Positions 29,101-37,692 are shown, counted from the stretch's first letter. The stretch: DNA of 64,000 nucleotides from Thalassotalea agarivorans (GCF_030295955.1 NZ_AP027363.1:2294001-2358000); one strand, 5' to 3'. Notes: generated from the letters alone by a model not told the origin. Program-made: numbers and translations.

Positions 29101-30045
29101 CAGTGAAGATTTAAGTGATGCAAGTTTCTCTTTTACACCATTGATAGTTTGCTGCGCATTTTCACCAAAGCGCATGACTACAACACCACCAACAACTTCC
29201 CCCTCACCATTAAGTTCGGCTATCCCTCGACGCATTTGAGGGCCTAGATTGACGTTTGCGACATCTCCTATACGAAGGGGTGTGCCTTGCTCGTTAATAC
29301 CTAATGGTATTTTTTCGATGTCTTGTACAGATTGGATATAACCTGTCGCAGTAACCATATACTCGGCTTCTGCCATTTCGACAACTGATGCACCAGTTTC
29401 CTTATTACCTCGTTTAAGCGCCATTTGGATATGGCTTAACGGTACGTTGTAGGCTCTAAGTTTGTCAGGGTCAACCTGAACTTGGTATTGCTTTACCATT
29501 CCGCCCACTGCGGCGACTTCAGACACACCTGGGACAGTTTGAAGTTCATATTTTAGAAACCAATCCTGAATACTTCTTAGTTGGCTTAAATCGTGATTAC
29601 CTGACTTATCTGTTAAAGCATAAATGTATACCCAACCCACACCTGTAGCGTCAGGTCCCAATTGCGGTTTAGCCGAGTCAGGTAAACTAGAGGCTACTTG
29701 GCTTAAGTATTCAAGAACGCGGCTTCTTGCCCAATACAAGTCGGTGTCATCATCAAATATGATGTAAACATATGAGTCACCGAAAAACGAGTAACCTCGA
29801 ACGGTTTGAGCACCTGGAACCGATAACATGGCTGTTGTTAGCGGGAATGTAACCTGATCCTGAACAACCTGTGGTGCTTGACCCGGATAGCTAGTTTTAA
29901 TGATCACCTGCACATCCGATAGATCAGGGATCGCATCAACAGGCGTATTCTTTAATGAAAATAGTCCACCGAAGGCAATGATTAACGTTATTAGTACAAC
30001 GAAAAATCGATTGCCTACAGACCATCTAATAATTGATTCAATCAT
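26182..30045 (-). CDS. cusA: CusA-type RND efflux permease fused to a C-terminal PepSY membrane domain
   Basis: 1287 residues. Residues 1 to about 1040 are a complete CusA pump, nearly identical in protein to the chromosomal copy (EGDLMYMP and RIDMLATGIK present). After the last RND helix the chain continues for about 240 residues: a linker with PTKPPF, a helix (HKWIMAFISVQFLFWSITG), MDIHHIHG, a periplasmic PepSY-like stretch, RFHIMDYDD and a final helix. This tail is similar in plan and motifs (HKW, HFMDY-like) to the N terminus of the next gene's product. The frame is continuous with no stop at the junction, so it is a true gene fusion. It suggests that electron transfer or copper reduction is physically joined to Cu(I) efflux. 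Confidence 0.93.
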   Translation of the reverse strand: MIESIIRWSVGNRFFVVLITLIIAFGGLFSLKNTPVDAIPDLSDVQVIIKTSYPGQAPQVVQDQVTFPLTTAMLSVPGAQTVRGYSFFGDSYVYIIFDDDTDLYWARSRVLEYLSQVASSLPDSAKPQLGPDATGVGWVYIYALTDKSGNHDLSQLRSIQDWFLKYELQTVPGVSEVAAVGGMVKQYQVQVDPDKLRAYNVPLSHIQMALKRGNKETGASVVEMAEAEYMVTATGYIQSVQDIEKIPLGINEQGTPLRIGDVANVNLGPQMRRGIAELNGEGEVVGGVVVMRFGENAQQTINGVKEKLASLKSSLPEGVEIVPVYDRSKLINNAVDNLWKKLLEELVVVALVCAAFLFHLRSSIVAVITLPLGILVSFIIMYMQGINANIMSLGGIAIAIGAMTDGAIVMIENMHKHMEALNKKGIPLTDENRWQLVAKAASEVGPALFFSLLIITVSFLPVFILEAQEGRMFSPLAYTKTYAMAASAGLAITLVPVLMGYFIRGKIVSEKKNPLNRLLIAMYMPVLRLVMKFPKATIVAAILVTIVGFWPVDKIGSEFIPPLDEGDLMYMPTTYPGISIGKARELLQQTDKLIRTVPEVENVFGKVGRAETATDPAPLTMIETFIQLKPKDQWREGVTTDSLKAEFDKLVKFPGLTNAWVMPIKTRIDMLATGIKTPVGIKVAGPDLDTIQEIGQQIEQLLPQVAGTASVYSERVAGGRYIKVDISRDKASRFGLNIEDVQQVVSTAIGGMNVTQTVEGQERYPVNLRYPQDYRDSPEQLARLPVVTPNGQRIALGDVADIRVENGPPGIKSENARINGWTFIDIDGVDVGTYVENAKSYLANNLELPAGYSITWAGQYEYMERAKEKLTYVLPLTFAIIVILLYLNFRSFSEVAIIIATLPMAMIGGLWLMYLEGFNFSVAVGVGFIALAGVAVEIGVIMLVYLNQAYQSAKEECEQANTPFTKQKLAQAIMEGAGMRIRPVMMTVATIIIGLMPILYGTGTGSEVMSRIAAPMVGGMASAVILTLIVLPAIYYLWRVRTVQQPTKPPFNLLKSSRKYHKWIMAFISVQFLFWSITGLYMVSMDIHHIHGETLVKNQNQTLELNEVNFTTASLIENFPEAKDISLGKLLDKQVYRFTNGGEGKVAVDANTGDVIPQIDETMARKIGNYHYAGSGQIEALTIMTSASEMPAELSPRHLPFWQIKFEGLSSPTLYVNQNTGAVVAKRHDFWRLFDWMWRFHIMDYDDGENVSNWFLLLVASLGLLAALAGAVLTYYRVAAPNKSEAV

Positions 30046-30059
30046 TACTGGTCTCCGTA

Positions 30060-31823
30060 TTAATGGTGCGAGTGATCAACAGCAGAGCTGTTTTGTTCAT
30101 TCGAATGTGGCATAGCTGCATTACGAGAAACCTCTGTAATGACAAAGTCATCTCTAATTTCAAATGTAAAGCTAATTTCATCGCCAACATTAACGCTAGA
30201 AAGTTCAAGGTCATCTGCCAATACAAAGTCCATTGTTGCGGCAGGTCTGTCCCACTTTTCAATTGGGCCACGACTAATGTTTAGCGTGCGAGATGTGGGG
30301 TCGATAGAGTTTATTGTTCCAGTTACTGTTGCTGATGAAACTTCTGGCTGTGACATGATATGAATACCCGTAACTTCATAGCCTCCGTCTTCTGTTTTTG
30401 ACACTTCGAAATGCAACATTTGGCCTGCTTTTAATGAATCGATATCAACACTATCAGCTACATTGAAATCCATCGTCATTTCTGGCCAATCCCAAGCCTC
30501 AGCTGGACCATGAGTGATGTTGGCCACTCCTTGTTTAGAGCCGTGTCCTGCGGTTACGCTATTTATTTCTCCTTCCATCCAAACTGATTCAGGAACTTCT
30601 TCATGTGTCATTCTTTTAAAGTCAGAGCTTTTGCTAGACTCTGAATCAATTAGGAATTGAGCAGATGTCACAACAACATCGTCTTCATTTAAACCTTCCA
30701 GAATCTCGATGTTTTCTTGATCAACCCGCCCAATCGAAACTTCGATAGATTTAAATTGCCCATCACCTAGAGCTAGTACTACGCGGTCTTGTTTACCCGT
30801 TCTTATAACCGCTTCCTTAGGCACCAAAACTACATTTTCGCCTTGATTAGCATGAATAGATACTTGCGCAAACATATTGGGTTTTAATTGATGCTCCGGG
30901 TTATCAAATTTCAATCTCACTCGAAGCGTTCTTGTTTTACTGTTTAAGGTTGGATAGACATAATCAACAATGCCTGCCCATTCTTGACCAGGCAGATAGT
31001 CAAGTGTCATTGAAACAGGCAACCCTTCTTTGATTAATACTGCGTCTCGCTCGAAGACTTCAGCTTCAACCCAAACTTGTTCCAATTTACCAATACTTAA
31101 TAACGTATTTCCTGGCTTGACGAAAAATCCTTCACGGATTTTTAATCCATCTACAACGCCTGATTGAGGTGAGTAGAAAGTGATGCTTTGTTGAACTTTG
31201 CCATCTCGCGATAACTGTTCAATAAAATCGTTAGATAATTGCAGTGCCTTAAGGCGATCTTTAGCAGCAGAAATCAACGACTTATTGTTACGATTTAACG
31301 CAATTAGCAGCTCCTCTTGCGCATTAACGAGCTGAGGAGAGTAAAGCGTATATAAGGGCTGACCTTTCTCTACTGGGTTACCAGCTGCTTTAACAAATAG
31401 TTTTTCAATCCAACCATCAACTCGAGGATGAATATGTACGAGTTGATCTTCATCATATTGAACGTAGCCCACCGTGTTGATTTCTGAGTGCATTGTTTTC
31501 AACTCAACTGGTGACGTCCTAACCCCAAGGTTATTGACGACATGAGGAGAGATAGTAACTGCTCCCGGACCAAAGTCGTCATTCGCAGAGTTTTCCTCAT
31601 ATACCGGAATCAAATCCATCCCCATCGGCGACTTGCCCGGCTGATCTCTTCGATAGTTAGAGTCCATTGGTGCTACCCAATACAAAGGTTTCTTCTCACC
31701 AGACTCTTCACCTTGCTCAGATGAGGTGGGCGAACCTTGGAACATATTCAATGCGCCAGCACCTAAAATAGCGCCAATTATGGCTGCGGCAATTAATTTA
31801 ATTTGAGGTTTATTGTTCGACAT
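30060..31823 (-). CDS. cusB: CusB-type efflux adaptor with two CusF-like domains (transposon copy)
   Basis: 587 residues, a close relative of the protein at 7658-9427: membrane anchor, Met-containing metal-domain relic (YWVAPMDSNYRRD, GKSPMGMDLIPVY), adaptor core, then two CusF-like domains. The first has THGP and WDWPEMTMDF with the full His/Trp/Met/Met set. The second has SRGP and WDRPAATMDF, again lacking the His, the key Trp and one Met. The same decay in both copies means it predates their split and may be functional. Mature ends are His-rich (DHSHH). It is in an operon with cusC (1-bp overlap) and cusA-pepSY (14 bp gap). Confidence 0.93.
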   Translation of the reverse strand: MSNNKPQIKLIAAAIIGAILGAGALNMFQGSPTSSEQGEESGEKKPLYWVAPMDSNYRRDQPGKSPMGMDLIPVYEENSANDDFGPGAVTISPHVVNNLGVRTSPVELKTMHSEINTVGYVQYDEDQLVHIHPRVDGWIEKLFVKAAGNPVEKGQPLYTLYSPQLVNAQEELLIALNRNNKSLISAAKDRLKALQLSNDFIEQLSRDGKVQQSITFYSPQSGVVDGLKIREGFFVKPGNTLLSIGKLEQVWVEAEVFERDAVLIKEGLPVSMTLDYLPGQEWAGIVDYVYPTLNSKTRTLRVRLKFDNPEHQLKPNMFAQVSIHANQGENVVLVPKEAVIRTGKQDRVVLALGDGQFKSIEVSIGRVDQENIEILEGLNEDDVVVTSAQFLIDSESSKSSDFKRMTHEEVPESVWMEGEINSVTAGHGSKQGVANITHGPAEAWDWPEMTMDFNVADSVDIDSLKAGQMLHFEVSKTEDGGYEVTGIHIMSQPEVSSATVTGTINSIDPTSRTLNISRGPIEKWDRPAATMDFVLADDLELSSVNVGDEISFTFEIRDDFVITEVSRNAAMPHSNEQNSSAVDHSHH

Positions 31824-33238
31824 TATTTATCTCCAAATTTCGCATTTGAGCCATTTTTAACCCCGTCACCAACCTGATGTGAGGGTACTGCTGCGAAAAA
31901 GTAGTTGATTCGTGCAACGGTTTTTAACGTTTCTACATCAATTTTCAATGCAGCTATTCTGGCGTTCAATTCAGCAATTCTGGCCCTAACCACTTCAGCA
32001 AAATCACCATCATCGTTGGTATAAGCAGTTAAGGAAGCCTCTGCTTGTTCATGCATTTGCTTCAATAAGTTATCTTTATAGAGTGACTGACGTTCCGACA
32101 AACGATTAAGCTGCCTTAGCTCTTTTTCAACAGCACTGATCATTTGCTTTGTCAGCAATAACTTCTCTGTTTTAACTGCTTCTGACTCAGCAATCGATGC
32201 TGCAACTTGTTTATCTTGTCGGTTCTCTGTGAAAAGTGGTAAATCGAATGAAACACCTACAGAAAACAAGTCGGCTCGCTCATCACCCGAAGGCATATCG
32301 TCTCTATATCCATAACTTGCATTAACGCCCCATTGAGGTTTGTATTGCTGTTTCGCAAGTTCAATCCCTTCTTCTGAAACCTTTCTCTTTATATCTATTG
32401 CTAATATTGCGGGGTGGTCTGAAAACTCGATCGCAAGCTTATTTCTCGAGTATCCTGTTGATTTCAACAGAGACGGGTTCTCTAGCCTTATTGTCGGGAG
32501 CTGCTCTGATACCCCAAATGCATTAGGTTGCGAATCAAAATCAAATATGTCATCTAAATTGCTGCTGTCATATACGTGCAACCATTCATTCAATAGAGCA
32601 ATTGTCGTTTCAAGCTTTTGCTTTTGAGCTGTAAGTCTGTCTTCCAACTGAACAATTTCAAGCTGTGCTCTAATGACATCTTGCTGCCTTGTTTTACCTA
32701 CGGCGTTCGAATAACTAGCCCTTGCTACTTCGGCCATTTGTTCAAAAAGAGTCCAATCCGACTCAATAAGCGCGATAGTTTTTTGCGCTTGATAAGCATC
32801 TAACCAAAGCTCAGATACTTTAGTTCTTAATTTTGCTTTTCGGTCTTCACGCATTAAAGGGAACTTAGAAGCTTCTATTTTTAATTGTTTTTCTTTTATC
32901 TCTAAGCTGTCTCCACGGGGGAACATTTGAGATACACCAACTTTAAACTGCGTCATACCCTCTTGGTCAAAATCCCATGAATCAGTAGGCAAATTCATCA
33001 TGCTTATTGAAACCTTGGGATCTGGTAGAGAGCTTGTTGCGACACTTCGATTTTCCACAGCCGACTGTTTTAGCTTGCTACCATGCAGCCAAGGATCATT
33101 TTGCTCTGCAAGAGCAAGTGCTTGCTCGAGTGATATAGTCTTTTGTGCATGAGCAGAGAAGACTGACGTGCCTAACATTAAGCTTAAAGCCAATGTTGAA
33201 ATAGTCGACATCTTGCCGGTTGAGGTGAAAGTCTTCAT
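31823..33238 (-). CDS. cusC: CusC-type outer-membrane channel (transposon copy)
   Basis: 471 residues, the same length as the chromosomal CusC. It has a signal peptide (about 1-31) and TolC-family helical repeats with NDPWLHGSKLKQSA, GVSQMFPRGDSLEI and VVRARIAELNARI. It is the outer-membrane duct of the second Cus complex. Its start overlaps the DUF411 gene stop by 1 bp, and its stop overlaps the cusB start. Protein similarity to the chromosomal copy is high, but many codons differ, so it came from a relative rather than from a recent local duplication. Confidence 0.93.
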   Translation of the reverse strand: MKTFTSTGKMSTISTLALSLMLGTSVFSAHAQKTISLEQALALAEQNDPWLHGSKLKQSAVENRSVATSSLPDPKVSISMMNLPTDSWDFDQEGMTQFKVGVSQMFPRGDSLEIKEKQLKIEASKFPLMREDRKAKLRTKVSELWLDAYQAQKTIALIESDWTLFEQMAEVARASYSNAVGKTRQQDVIRAQLEIVQLEDRLTAQKQKLETTIALLNEWLHVYDSSNLDDIFDFDSQPNAFGVSEQLPTIRLENPSLLKSTGYSRNKLAIEFSDHPAILAIDIKRKVSEEGIELAKQQYKPQWGVNASYGYRDDMPSGDERADLFSVGVSFDLPLFTENRQDKQVAASIAESEAVKTEKLLLTKQMISAVEKELRQLNRLSERQSLYKDNLLKQMHEQAEASLTAYTNDDGDFAEVVRARIAELNARIAALKIDVETLKTVARINYFFAAVPSHQVGDGVKNGSNAKFGDK

Positions 33239-33723
33239 TAGAATTGTTCCTCGTAAGTATTAACTTCTGCGTAAACCTTACTAGAACCATCTTTAAGAAG
33301 GATAAGGATCTTGTAAGGCATAAAGCGATCGTCCACTTCCATTCCTGGTGAGCCCACAGGCATGGCAGGTACAGATAGACCTATAGCATTTGGATGTTCT
33401 TCAGTTAGGAATTTTTTTATAAATTTAGCTGGAACGTGGCCTTCAAAGGCAAAGCCGCCTCGACTCACGGCAGTATGGCAAGAGCGATAGTTTGGCTTGA
33501 TACCATATTTATTCTTGATAGAACTTATACTGCGGTAGTCTTTTGAATAGGCAACAATACCCTCATCTTCAATATGACTTATCCACTTTTTACAACAACC
33601 ACAGGTTGGGGTTTTATAAACCAATAGTTCGAATAATTTTTCGTCTTGTCGTTTCTCTTCAGCTTGCGCAAAAAGAGGTAAAAGCATTGCAAACAATGCT
33701 ATGTTAAAAAATCTAATAATCAT
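33238..33723 (-). CDS. DUF411 periplasmic metal-binding protein
   Basis: 161 residues with a signal peptide (about 1-21). DUF411 hallmarks are YKTPTCGCCKKW (CxCC-type Cys cluster), the central SCHTAV and FEGHVPA, and late VPAMPVGSPGME. These proteins are common in copper and other metal resistance operons and probably bind metal through the Cys cluster; no enzyme activity is established. It precedes cusC with a 1-bp overlap. The ATG at 33723 has a strong GGGGGCA ribosome-binding site. The chromosomal cus operon lacks this gene at the same place. Confidence 0.88.
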   Translation of the reverse strand: MIIRFFNIALFAMLLPLFAQAEEKRQDEKLFELLVYKTPTCGCCKKWISHIEDEGIVAYSKDYRSISSIKNKYGIKPNYRSCHTAVSRGGFAFEGHVPAKFIKKFLTEEHPNAIGLSVPAMPVGSPGMEVDDRFMPYKILILLKDGSSKVYAEVNTYEEQF

Positions 33724-33856
33724 TTTGCCCCCAGATTACTCTGGATTATTTCAAACAAAACTTCGTAAAGAGTGTTCGTTTGAGGTTTAACGTTTTGTAT
33801 AGAGAGTGTGCGAGAAAGGACGCTTTAACAGATAAAGCAGACGCACTGATCCTGTG

Positions 33857-34249
33857 TTAGGCAAAAATCGGTGGACGATATAGAGAAGTGGGGATTGACT
33901 TAGTTTGGTTAAGTGGCTGGAAAGATACACCTTCGCTTAAACGAGCCAAATATGCAGTTTTGGGTTCAGAGCCCACAATGCTAATACTCATACACGCACT
34001 GGCGGGACATACGCAATCTGAACCACAACATTCTTCATGGTTTTGTTGGCCACTTTGGTCAACAGAAGAATGATTCATCGAGGCATGATCCATACTTGAA
34101 TGGTCCATAGAATCATGGCTCATATTCATATGAGACTCGTGTGAGCCATCAGACATTTCGCAAGACATAGAAGAATACGCCAATGCTTGCCCGATAAAGG
34201 CAATCAGCATAGCAGCAACTACTAAAACTTTTGAAAGTGGCTTTAACAT
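33857..34249 (-). CDS. His/Met-rich exported copper-binding protein (CopL-like, transposon copy)
   Basis: 130 residues, a paralogue of the protein at 10945-11355: signal peptide (about 1-24), then MNMSHDSMDHSSMDH-type repeats, the Cys cluster ECCGSDCVCP and the same tail SLYRPPIFA. The His/Met spacer has diverged while the Cys cluster and tail are conserved, so those two parts probably matter most. It is the first gene of the long copper operon. The CopL-like name is tentative; a periplasmic copper buffer is the simplest reading. Confidence 0.75.
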   Translation of the reverse strand: MLKPLSKVLVVAAMLIAFIGQALAYSSMSCEMSDGSHESHMNMSHDSMDHSSMDHASMNHSSVDQSGQQNHEECCGSDCVCPASACMSISIVGSEPKTAYLARLSEGVSFQPLNQTKSIPTSLYRPPIFA

Positions 34250-34364
34250 ATAAATCTCAATTAGAAATGCATCTACAGATTATTTCATTTGGATAAAAAA
34301 GTAAATGATAGAATTAAGTAGAGTGAAGTTCACATGCTATGCTCGTTGAGAAAGCTTGCATTCT

Positions 34365-34579
34365 TCAAGAGAAGTCGCCTCTTTGAATTTGATTTAATAA
34401 GTCCAAAGCTCGATTCGGCTCTAACTCCAATTGATCAGCTCGGGCAGCTCCATTTAATTGCGCTTTAGGTACCAACAACCACTTTGTAACTCTCTCTGGC
34501 TCGAGGAAGGCTTTAATAAAATCTTTTTAATTTCAGGATTATCCCTTACTAAGTGTTCAAACATAGTTTCATAATTCAT
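34365..34579 (-). pseudogene. Frameshifted Xre/MbcA/ParS-type antitoxin-domain gene
   Basis: From ATG 34579 one frame reads MNYETMFEHLVRDNPEIKK; after an A/T-rich run near 34523 the coding sense moves to another frame. That frame continues KAFLEPERVTKWLLVPKAQL and ends near 34365 with a RALDLLNQIQRGDFS tail. A TAA stands just upstream in the second frame, so no start codon serves it directly. The second part has the look of the toxin-binding domain of Xre/MbcA/ParS antitoxins (WL..P....L......G.FS). It follows the intact relative at 34628-34945 by 48 bp. A sequencing error is possible. Confidence 0.55.
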
Positions 34580-34627
34580 TATGATAATTTCCTCTTAGAT
34601 TTACGACATTTCAATTAACAGATAGCT

Positions 34628-34945
34628 TTATCTGATAAAAAGTCCCTCTTTTAAATAGTTGAATACTTTTATTAACTCGTTTAAACCTCCTGAGCTTACG
34701 ACTTCAAGGGGCGTTTTACCTTTAAAAGTGTCGTTGTGATTTGGCATTCTCATAAAACCATTAATGTTGTCTGGGTTGTTGAACATAATTTTTAACGCTT
34801 GGTCGATTTGTAAAATCAGTCTACTCCTTTCTTCAAGCTCTTTTTCATTAACTCCTAACGGCAATATCGAATCAATTTGCCGAGAGCTTGCTTTCCAGTT
34901 TTGCAAAATTTTCTGAGCTTTTGTCACTGCGTATTCGTCTACCAT
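34628..34945 (-). CDS. Xre/MbcA/ParS toxin-binding-domain protein without a visible toxin
   Basis: 105 residues, soluble. The C-terminal two-thirds fits the antitoxin Xre/MbcA/ParS toxin-binding domain (DUF2384): LILQIDQALKIMFNNPDNI, then FMRMPN and GKTPLEVVSSGGLNEL. The N-terminal DNA-binding part is short or absent. Such proteins usually pair with a RES-domain toxin, but none is encoded nearby; downstream is only the broken gene of the same type. It lies between the copper cargo and tnsD, so it belongs to the transposon. It may be an orphan antitoxin protecting against a toxin elsewhere. Confidence 0.65.
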   Translation of the reverse strand: MVDEYAVTKAQKILQNWKASSRQIDSILPLGVNEKELEERSRLILQIDQALKIMFNNPDNINGFMRMPNHNDTFKGKTPLEVVSSGGLNELIKVFNYLKEGLFIR

Positions 34946-35320
34946 GGTTCACTCCTTTATTTTTACTTGCCCGCTTCGCGGAACTGAAACCAGTTGCACT
35001 GTAAGCACCTGAAAATCTGCTTTTAGATCAATTTCATCAAATATGTGTCAAGCGATATATTGGCAAAATCGGTTACATGTACAGCGTTCGGTCACGCCGA
35101 ATCAATGATTTAGCAAATTCACTGTTGCAAATTTTTTAATTCTCATTATTCTCTTTTTTGAGGCCAAAATAATTTCTCTTTTGGTGAGAAATTCCTTCCT
35201 GCTTACTACTTTTAACTGTTATTCATAACTCTCTGGATTTATTCACAGCTTGCTGTGGTACATAACGATAAGTTTGAAATCAAACAAACGCCGTATACCA
35301 ATTTAAAAAATTCGAGCGAC
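34946..35320. other. Non-coding stretch between cargo and tnsD
   Basis: 375 bp without a gene I can support. It includes a short GC hairpin-like piece near 34970 (CCGCTTCGCGG) and a single match to the transposon-end repeat (AAGTTTGAAA at 35273-35282), probably chance. It should hold the promoter of the antitoxin-like gene and the end of the tns transcript. No clear terminator is seen. Confidence 0.4.
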
Positions 35321-36769
35321 TCAAACACCGGATTTACCACCACGCGTATAACGTTGACTGCGTGGAATTTCAGCAGGAAGTTGCGAATACAACCAATCTT
35401 TGTCGTGCTTAAACAGCCAGGTATAACTAGAGGAAACTGCCTTCTTTACTTCTTGGCGGGAAGTACTGCTTTGAACAGCCGAAATTAACTGGCCACGATG
35501 CTTCTTGAGTAGATTGTGAAAACGAATTTTCTTTCTAAGCTGAACAATTTCAGGGTGACAAGAAAGTATTTGCTCAACTGCCCCCACTGACGTTTCCACC
35601 GAAGCAGCTATATTTTGCGTAGACAAGCCAACTAAGAGCTTACGCCATATTTCACGCCTTTTGCCTTCGTCAATAAATTGAGTGCGTCTATGGATAGTAA
35701 TTCCATATATCTGTGAAATTTTCTTCGTATAACCTATGCTCACTCCGCACAGAATAGAAGTCCGCCTTAAGCTATAACCATTTTCTAAAAAGCCAAGAAT
35801 CTTTTTGTCAGGCATACTGCGAGCTAAGTTATCACCATTTACTTCAACCTCAGAATCGACGCAAGGTTCTTGCCCTTTTTCAAATAAACGATATATCGAC
35901 ATAAATTCATCAAATGTATTAAACATATGACCAATAACTAGCAAATGCTTTAGAGGATGAAATGTCTTACTTTTTCCATACAACAAGTTTGCTGGATACT
36001 GCCAGGGTTTGGACTTGCTTAAAATCTGTGAAATTTGCGGATCATCGCAAATAGACTCCCAATAAAGCCTTAGGTGTTTTCGCCATTGACTAATCTTAAT
36101 GCGAATTGACTGGTTACATGTTGCTAACCCGAGTTCTACTAAACGATGACGATAAACACGATTAATAATTTCTGAATTAAGCCCATACCCACCCAACTTA
36201 AATATGTTTTGGCTTAGCATTGCGAGTTTCACTGCTTTTTCATTTACTGTGCTAAGACTTGCTTTTTCAGTTGGAGGCAATATTAAGCGTTTTCGGTTTA
36301 CCTTTATGCCTTCGAGTCTACAGTCATGAATTGCACAAGCTAAAGCGCCTGGCAGTTGATGCTGTAAATGCCAATAGCACCATGCATACTTTTCGATGTC
36401 TTGTTTCGTACATAGTGGGCAATACTTTAGTTCTCCTGTCATTTTTGAACGGTTAGCAACCAACGACATTTTTGATTCTAAATTTAATGTTCCACCAGCC
36501 AATAAAAGCTCTTCAACTTTAGTGGATACTGCTTTTGATAAGAATGTTCGATACAAGGGATAAACAGTATGCTTATACAGCAACTGCTGAAATGGAATAC
36601 CTGAGAATGACGAAACTTGAGATATGAAGCTAGGAAAAGAGGCACTCCATTGCTTACTTGAGCTTCCTATTCTGTATTTTAACGCACACGCCAACGTTGG
36701 ATAACCATCCATTAAACAACAGCGAGTAAGGTAACTATAAATGGTCTCATCTGGCAGGAGTACTAACAT
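35321..36769 (-). CDS. tnsD: TnsD-type target selector (TniQ domain)
   Basis: 482 residues, in the range of Tn7-family TnsD proteins. The TniQ domain is at the N terminus (PDETIYSYLTRCC) with a zinc finger: Cys117-Cys120 (YCPLC) and CYWHLQHQLPG with His134/His137. The C-terminal half has helix-turn-helix-like stretches (RRTSILCGVSIGYTKKIS and STQNIAASVETSVGAVEQI), suited to reading a fixed DNA site. TnsD proteins bind the 3' end of a conserved gene and recruit TnsABC just downstream. Since the element sits at the gcvP stop codon, the inferred target is the gcvP 3' end. It overlaps tniQ by 7 bp and is the last core gene. Confidence 0.9.
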   Translation of the reverse strand: MLVLLPDETIYSYLTRCCLMDGYPTLACALKYRIGSSSKQWSASFPSFISQVSSFSGIPFQQLLYKHTVYPLYRTFLSKAVSTKVEELLLAGGTLNLESKMSLVANRSKMTGELKYCPLCTKQDIEKYAWCYWHLQHQLPGALACAIHDCRLEGIKVNRKRLILPPTEKASLSTVNEKAVKLAMLSQNIFKLGGYGLNSEIINRVYRHRLVELGLATCNQSIRIKISQWRKHLRLYWESICDDPQISQILSKSKPWQYPANLLYGKSKTFHPLKHLLVIGHMFNTFDEFMSIYRLFEKGQEPCVDSEVEVNGDNLARSMPDKKILGFLENGYSLRRTSILCGVSIGYTKKISQIYGITIHRRTQFIDEGKRREIWRKLLVGLSTQNIAASVETSVGAVEQILSCHPEIVQLRKKIRFHNLLKKHRGQLISAVQSSTSRQEVKKAVSSSYTWLFKHDKDWLYSQLPAEIPRSQRYTRGGKSGV

Positions 36770-37692
36770 AGTACCTCCCTACAATAACGGCTAAATAACA
36801 GGTGAATTATTGGCGCATAATCATAACTTTTAAACACATAAGTACTGACATTAAATGCGGGATGCTCTGAGTTATTCCTGCCATTTGGCAAAGGTGTTAA
36901 ATGATTTAATAAGTTGAGTGAGTCAATCCAGTTTCCAAATAAGTCTTGCTGATCTCTAATTTGTTTTCTCTCAGCTACAGACCACTGCCGCTTAAATTCA
37001 CCAAAACCGTACTGTACTTTGAAGCATTCTTTAACTTTATTTTTATCAAACTTTAAACTTCCATTTAAAATACCGTTTGCACTTCTTTCGATCCATAAAT
37101 CGTCGTAACTATCTTCTCTGTGACGCTCTGAGAATGTACTTCCACATTTAGGGCAACTCGCTGAGGGGCCAGGCCCTTGCAAAATTGAAGACCAAGCAAA
37201 ACCGCAGCTCTGACAACCAGATAATAATAATGCCCCATGTTTTGTACATCGTTTTTTGAGCGGAAATTGGTGTTCACAATGCCAATAAGCGACTCCACAC
37301 TCACCTTCATCATCGAATATACATTCAGGGCACCACTTCCAGCCTTTATGAACCTGTTCCAGATTTGCATGTTTGAGTTGTAACTTGCTGGGATACTTTA
37401 CTTGCTCCGCCAATACAGTGGAAAAGTCACTTTCAATTAAACTGGTATAAACATTTAATAACGTATTGTTAAGCGCTAATTGATGGTGGTATTTGGGTAA
37501 GTATTGCTTGAGAATATCGGTATAAACAGATTGCCAATAACTGTTCGAATTAACTTTACTAACATTTGATGACACTCGTTTAGCTACTTTAACGTATTCC
37601 TTCCGGCCTTGGGGTAAGACGTAGCGCATTAAACATCCAAGAAGGTGCTCTTTTTCAAAAGGGGCAGGAAAGTGATAGACGCTCATAAGCAC
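36763..37692 (-). CDS. tniQ: Second TniQ-family protein of the Tn7-like core
   Basis: 309 residues. The TniQ domain begins at FPAPFEKEHLLGCLMRY. A zinc finger is formed by Cys121/Cys124 (WCPEC) with WHCEHQFP (His138/His141), then a second Cys set, Cys160/Cys163 and Cys180/Cys183. It is shorter than TnsD and has no long C-terminal DNA-reading part. It lies between tnsC (1-bp overlap) and tnsD (7-bp overlap), so it is produced with them. It may form an adaptor between TnsC and TnsD, or serve a second target pathway. No cas genes are present, so RNA guidance from this window is unsupported. Confidence 0.9.
   Translation of the reverse strand: MLMSVYHFPAPFEKEHLLGCLMRYVLPQGRKEYVKVAKRVSSNVSKVNSNSYWQSVYTDILKQYLPKYHHQLALNNTLLNVYTSLIESDFSTVLAEQVKYPSKLQLKHANLEQVHKGWKWCPECIFDDEGECGVAYWHCEHQFPLKKRCTKHGALLLSGCQSCGFAWSSILQGPGPSASCPKCGSTFSERHREDSYDDLWIERSANGILNGSLKFDKNKVKECFKVQYGFGEFKRQWSVAERKQIRDQQDLFGNWIDSLNLLNHLTPLPNGRNNSEHPAFNVSTYVFKSYDYAPIIHLLFSRYCREVLC

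Noticed and set aside
26182-34249. Recent duplication of the chromosomal cus operon into the transposon
   Set aside because: The proteins are close but codon usage differs throughout, and gene content differs (DUF411, PepSY fusion), so separate descent is likelier.
35273-35282. Internal AAGTTTGAAA, like the transposon-end repeats
   Set aside because: A single copy without terminal bases or neighbours; chance or a relic cannot be told apart. The AGTTTGAAAG near 42665 spans a start codon and is likewise isolated.
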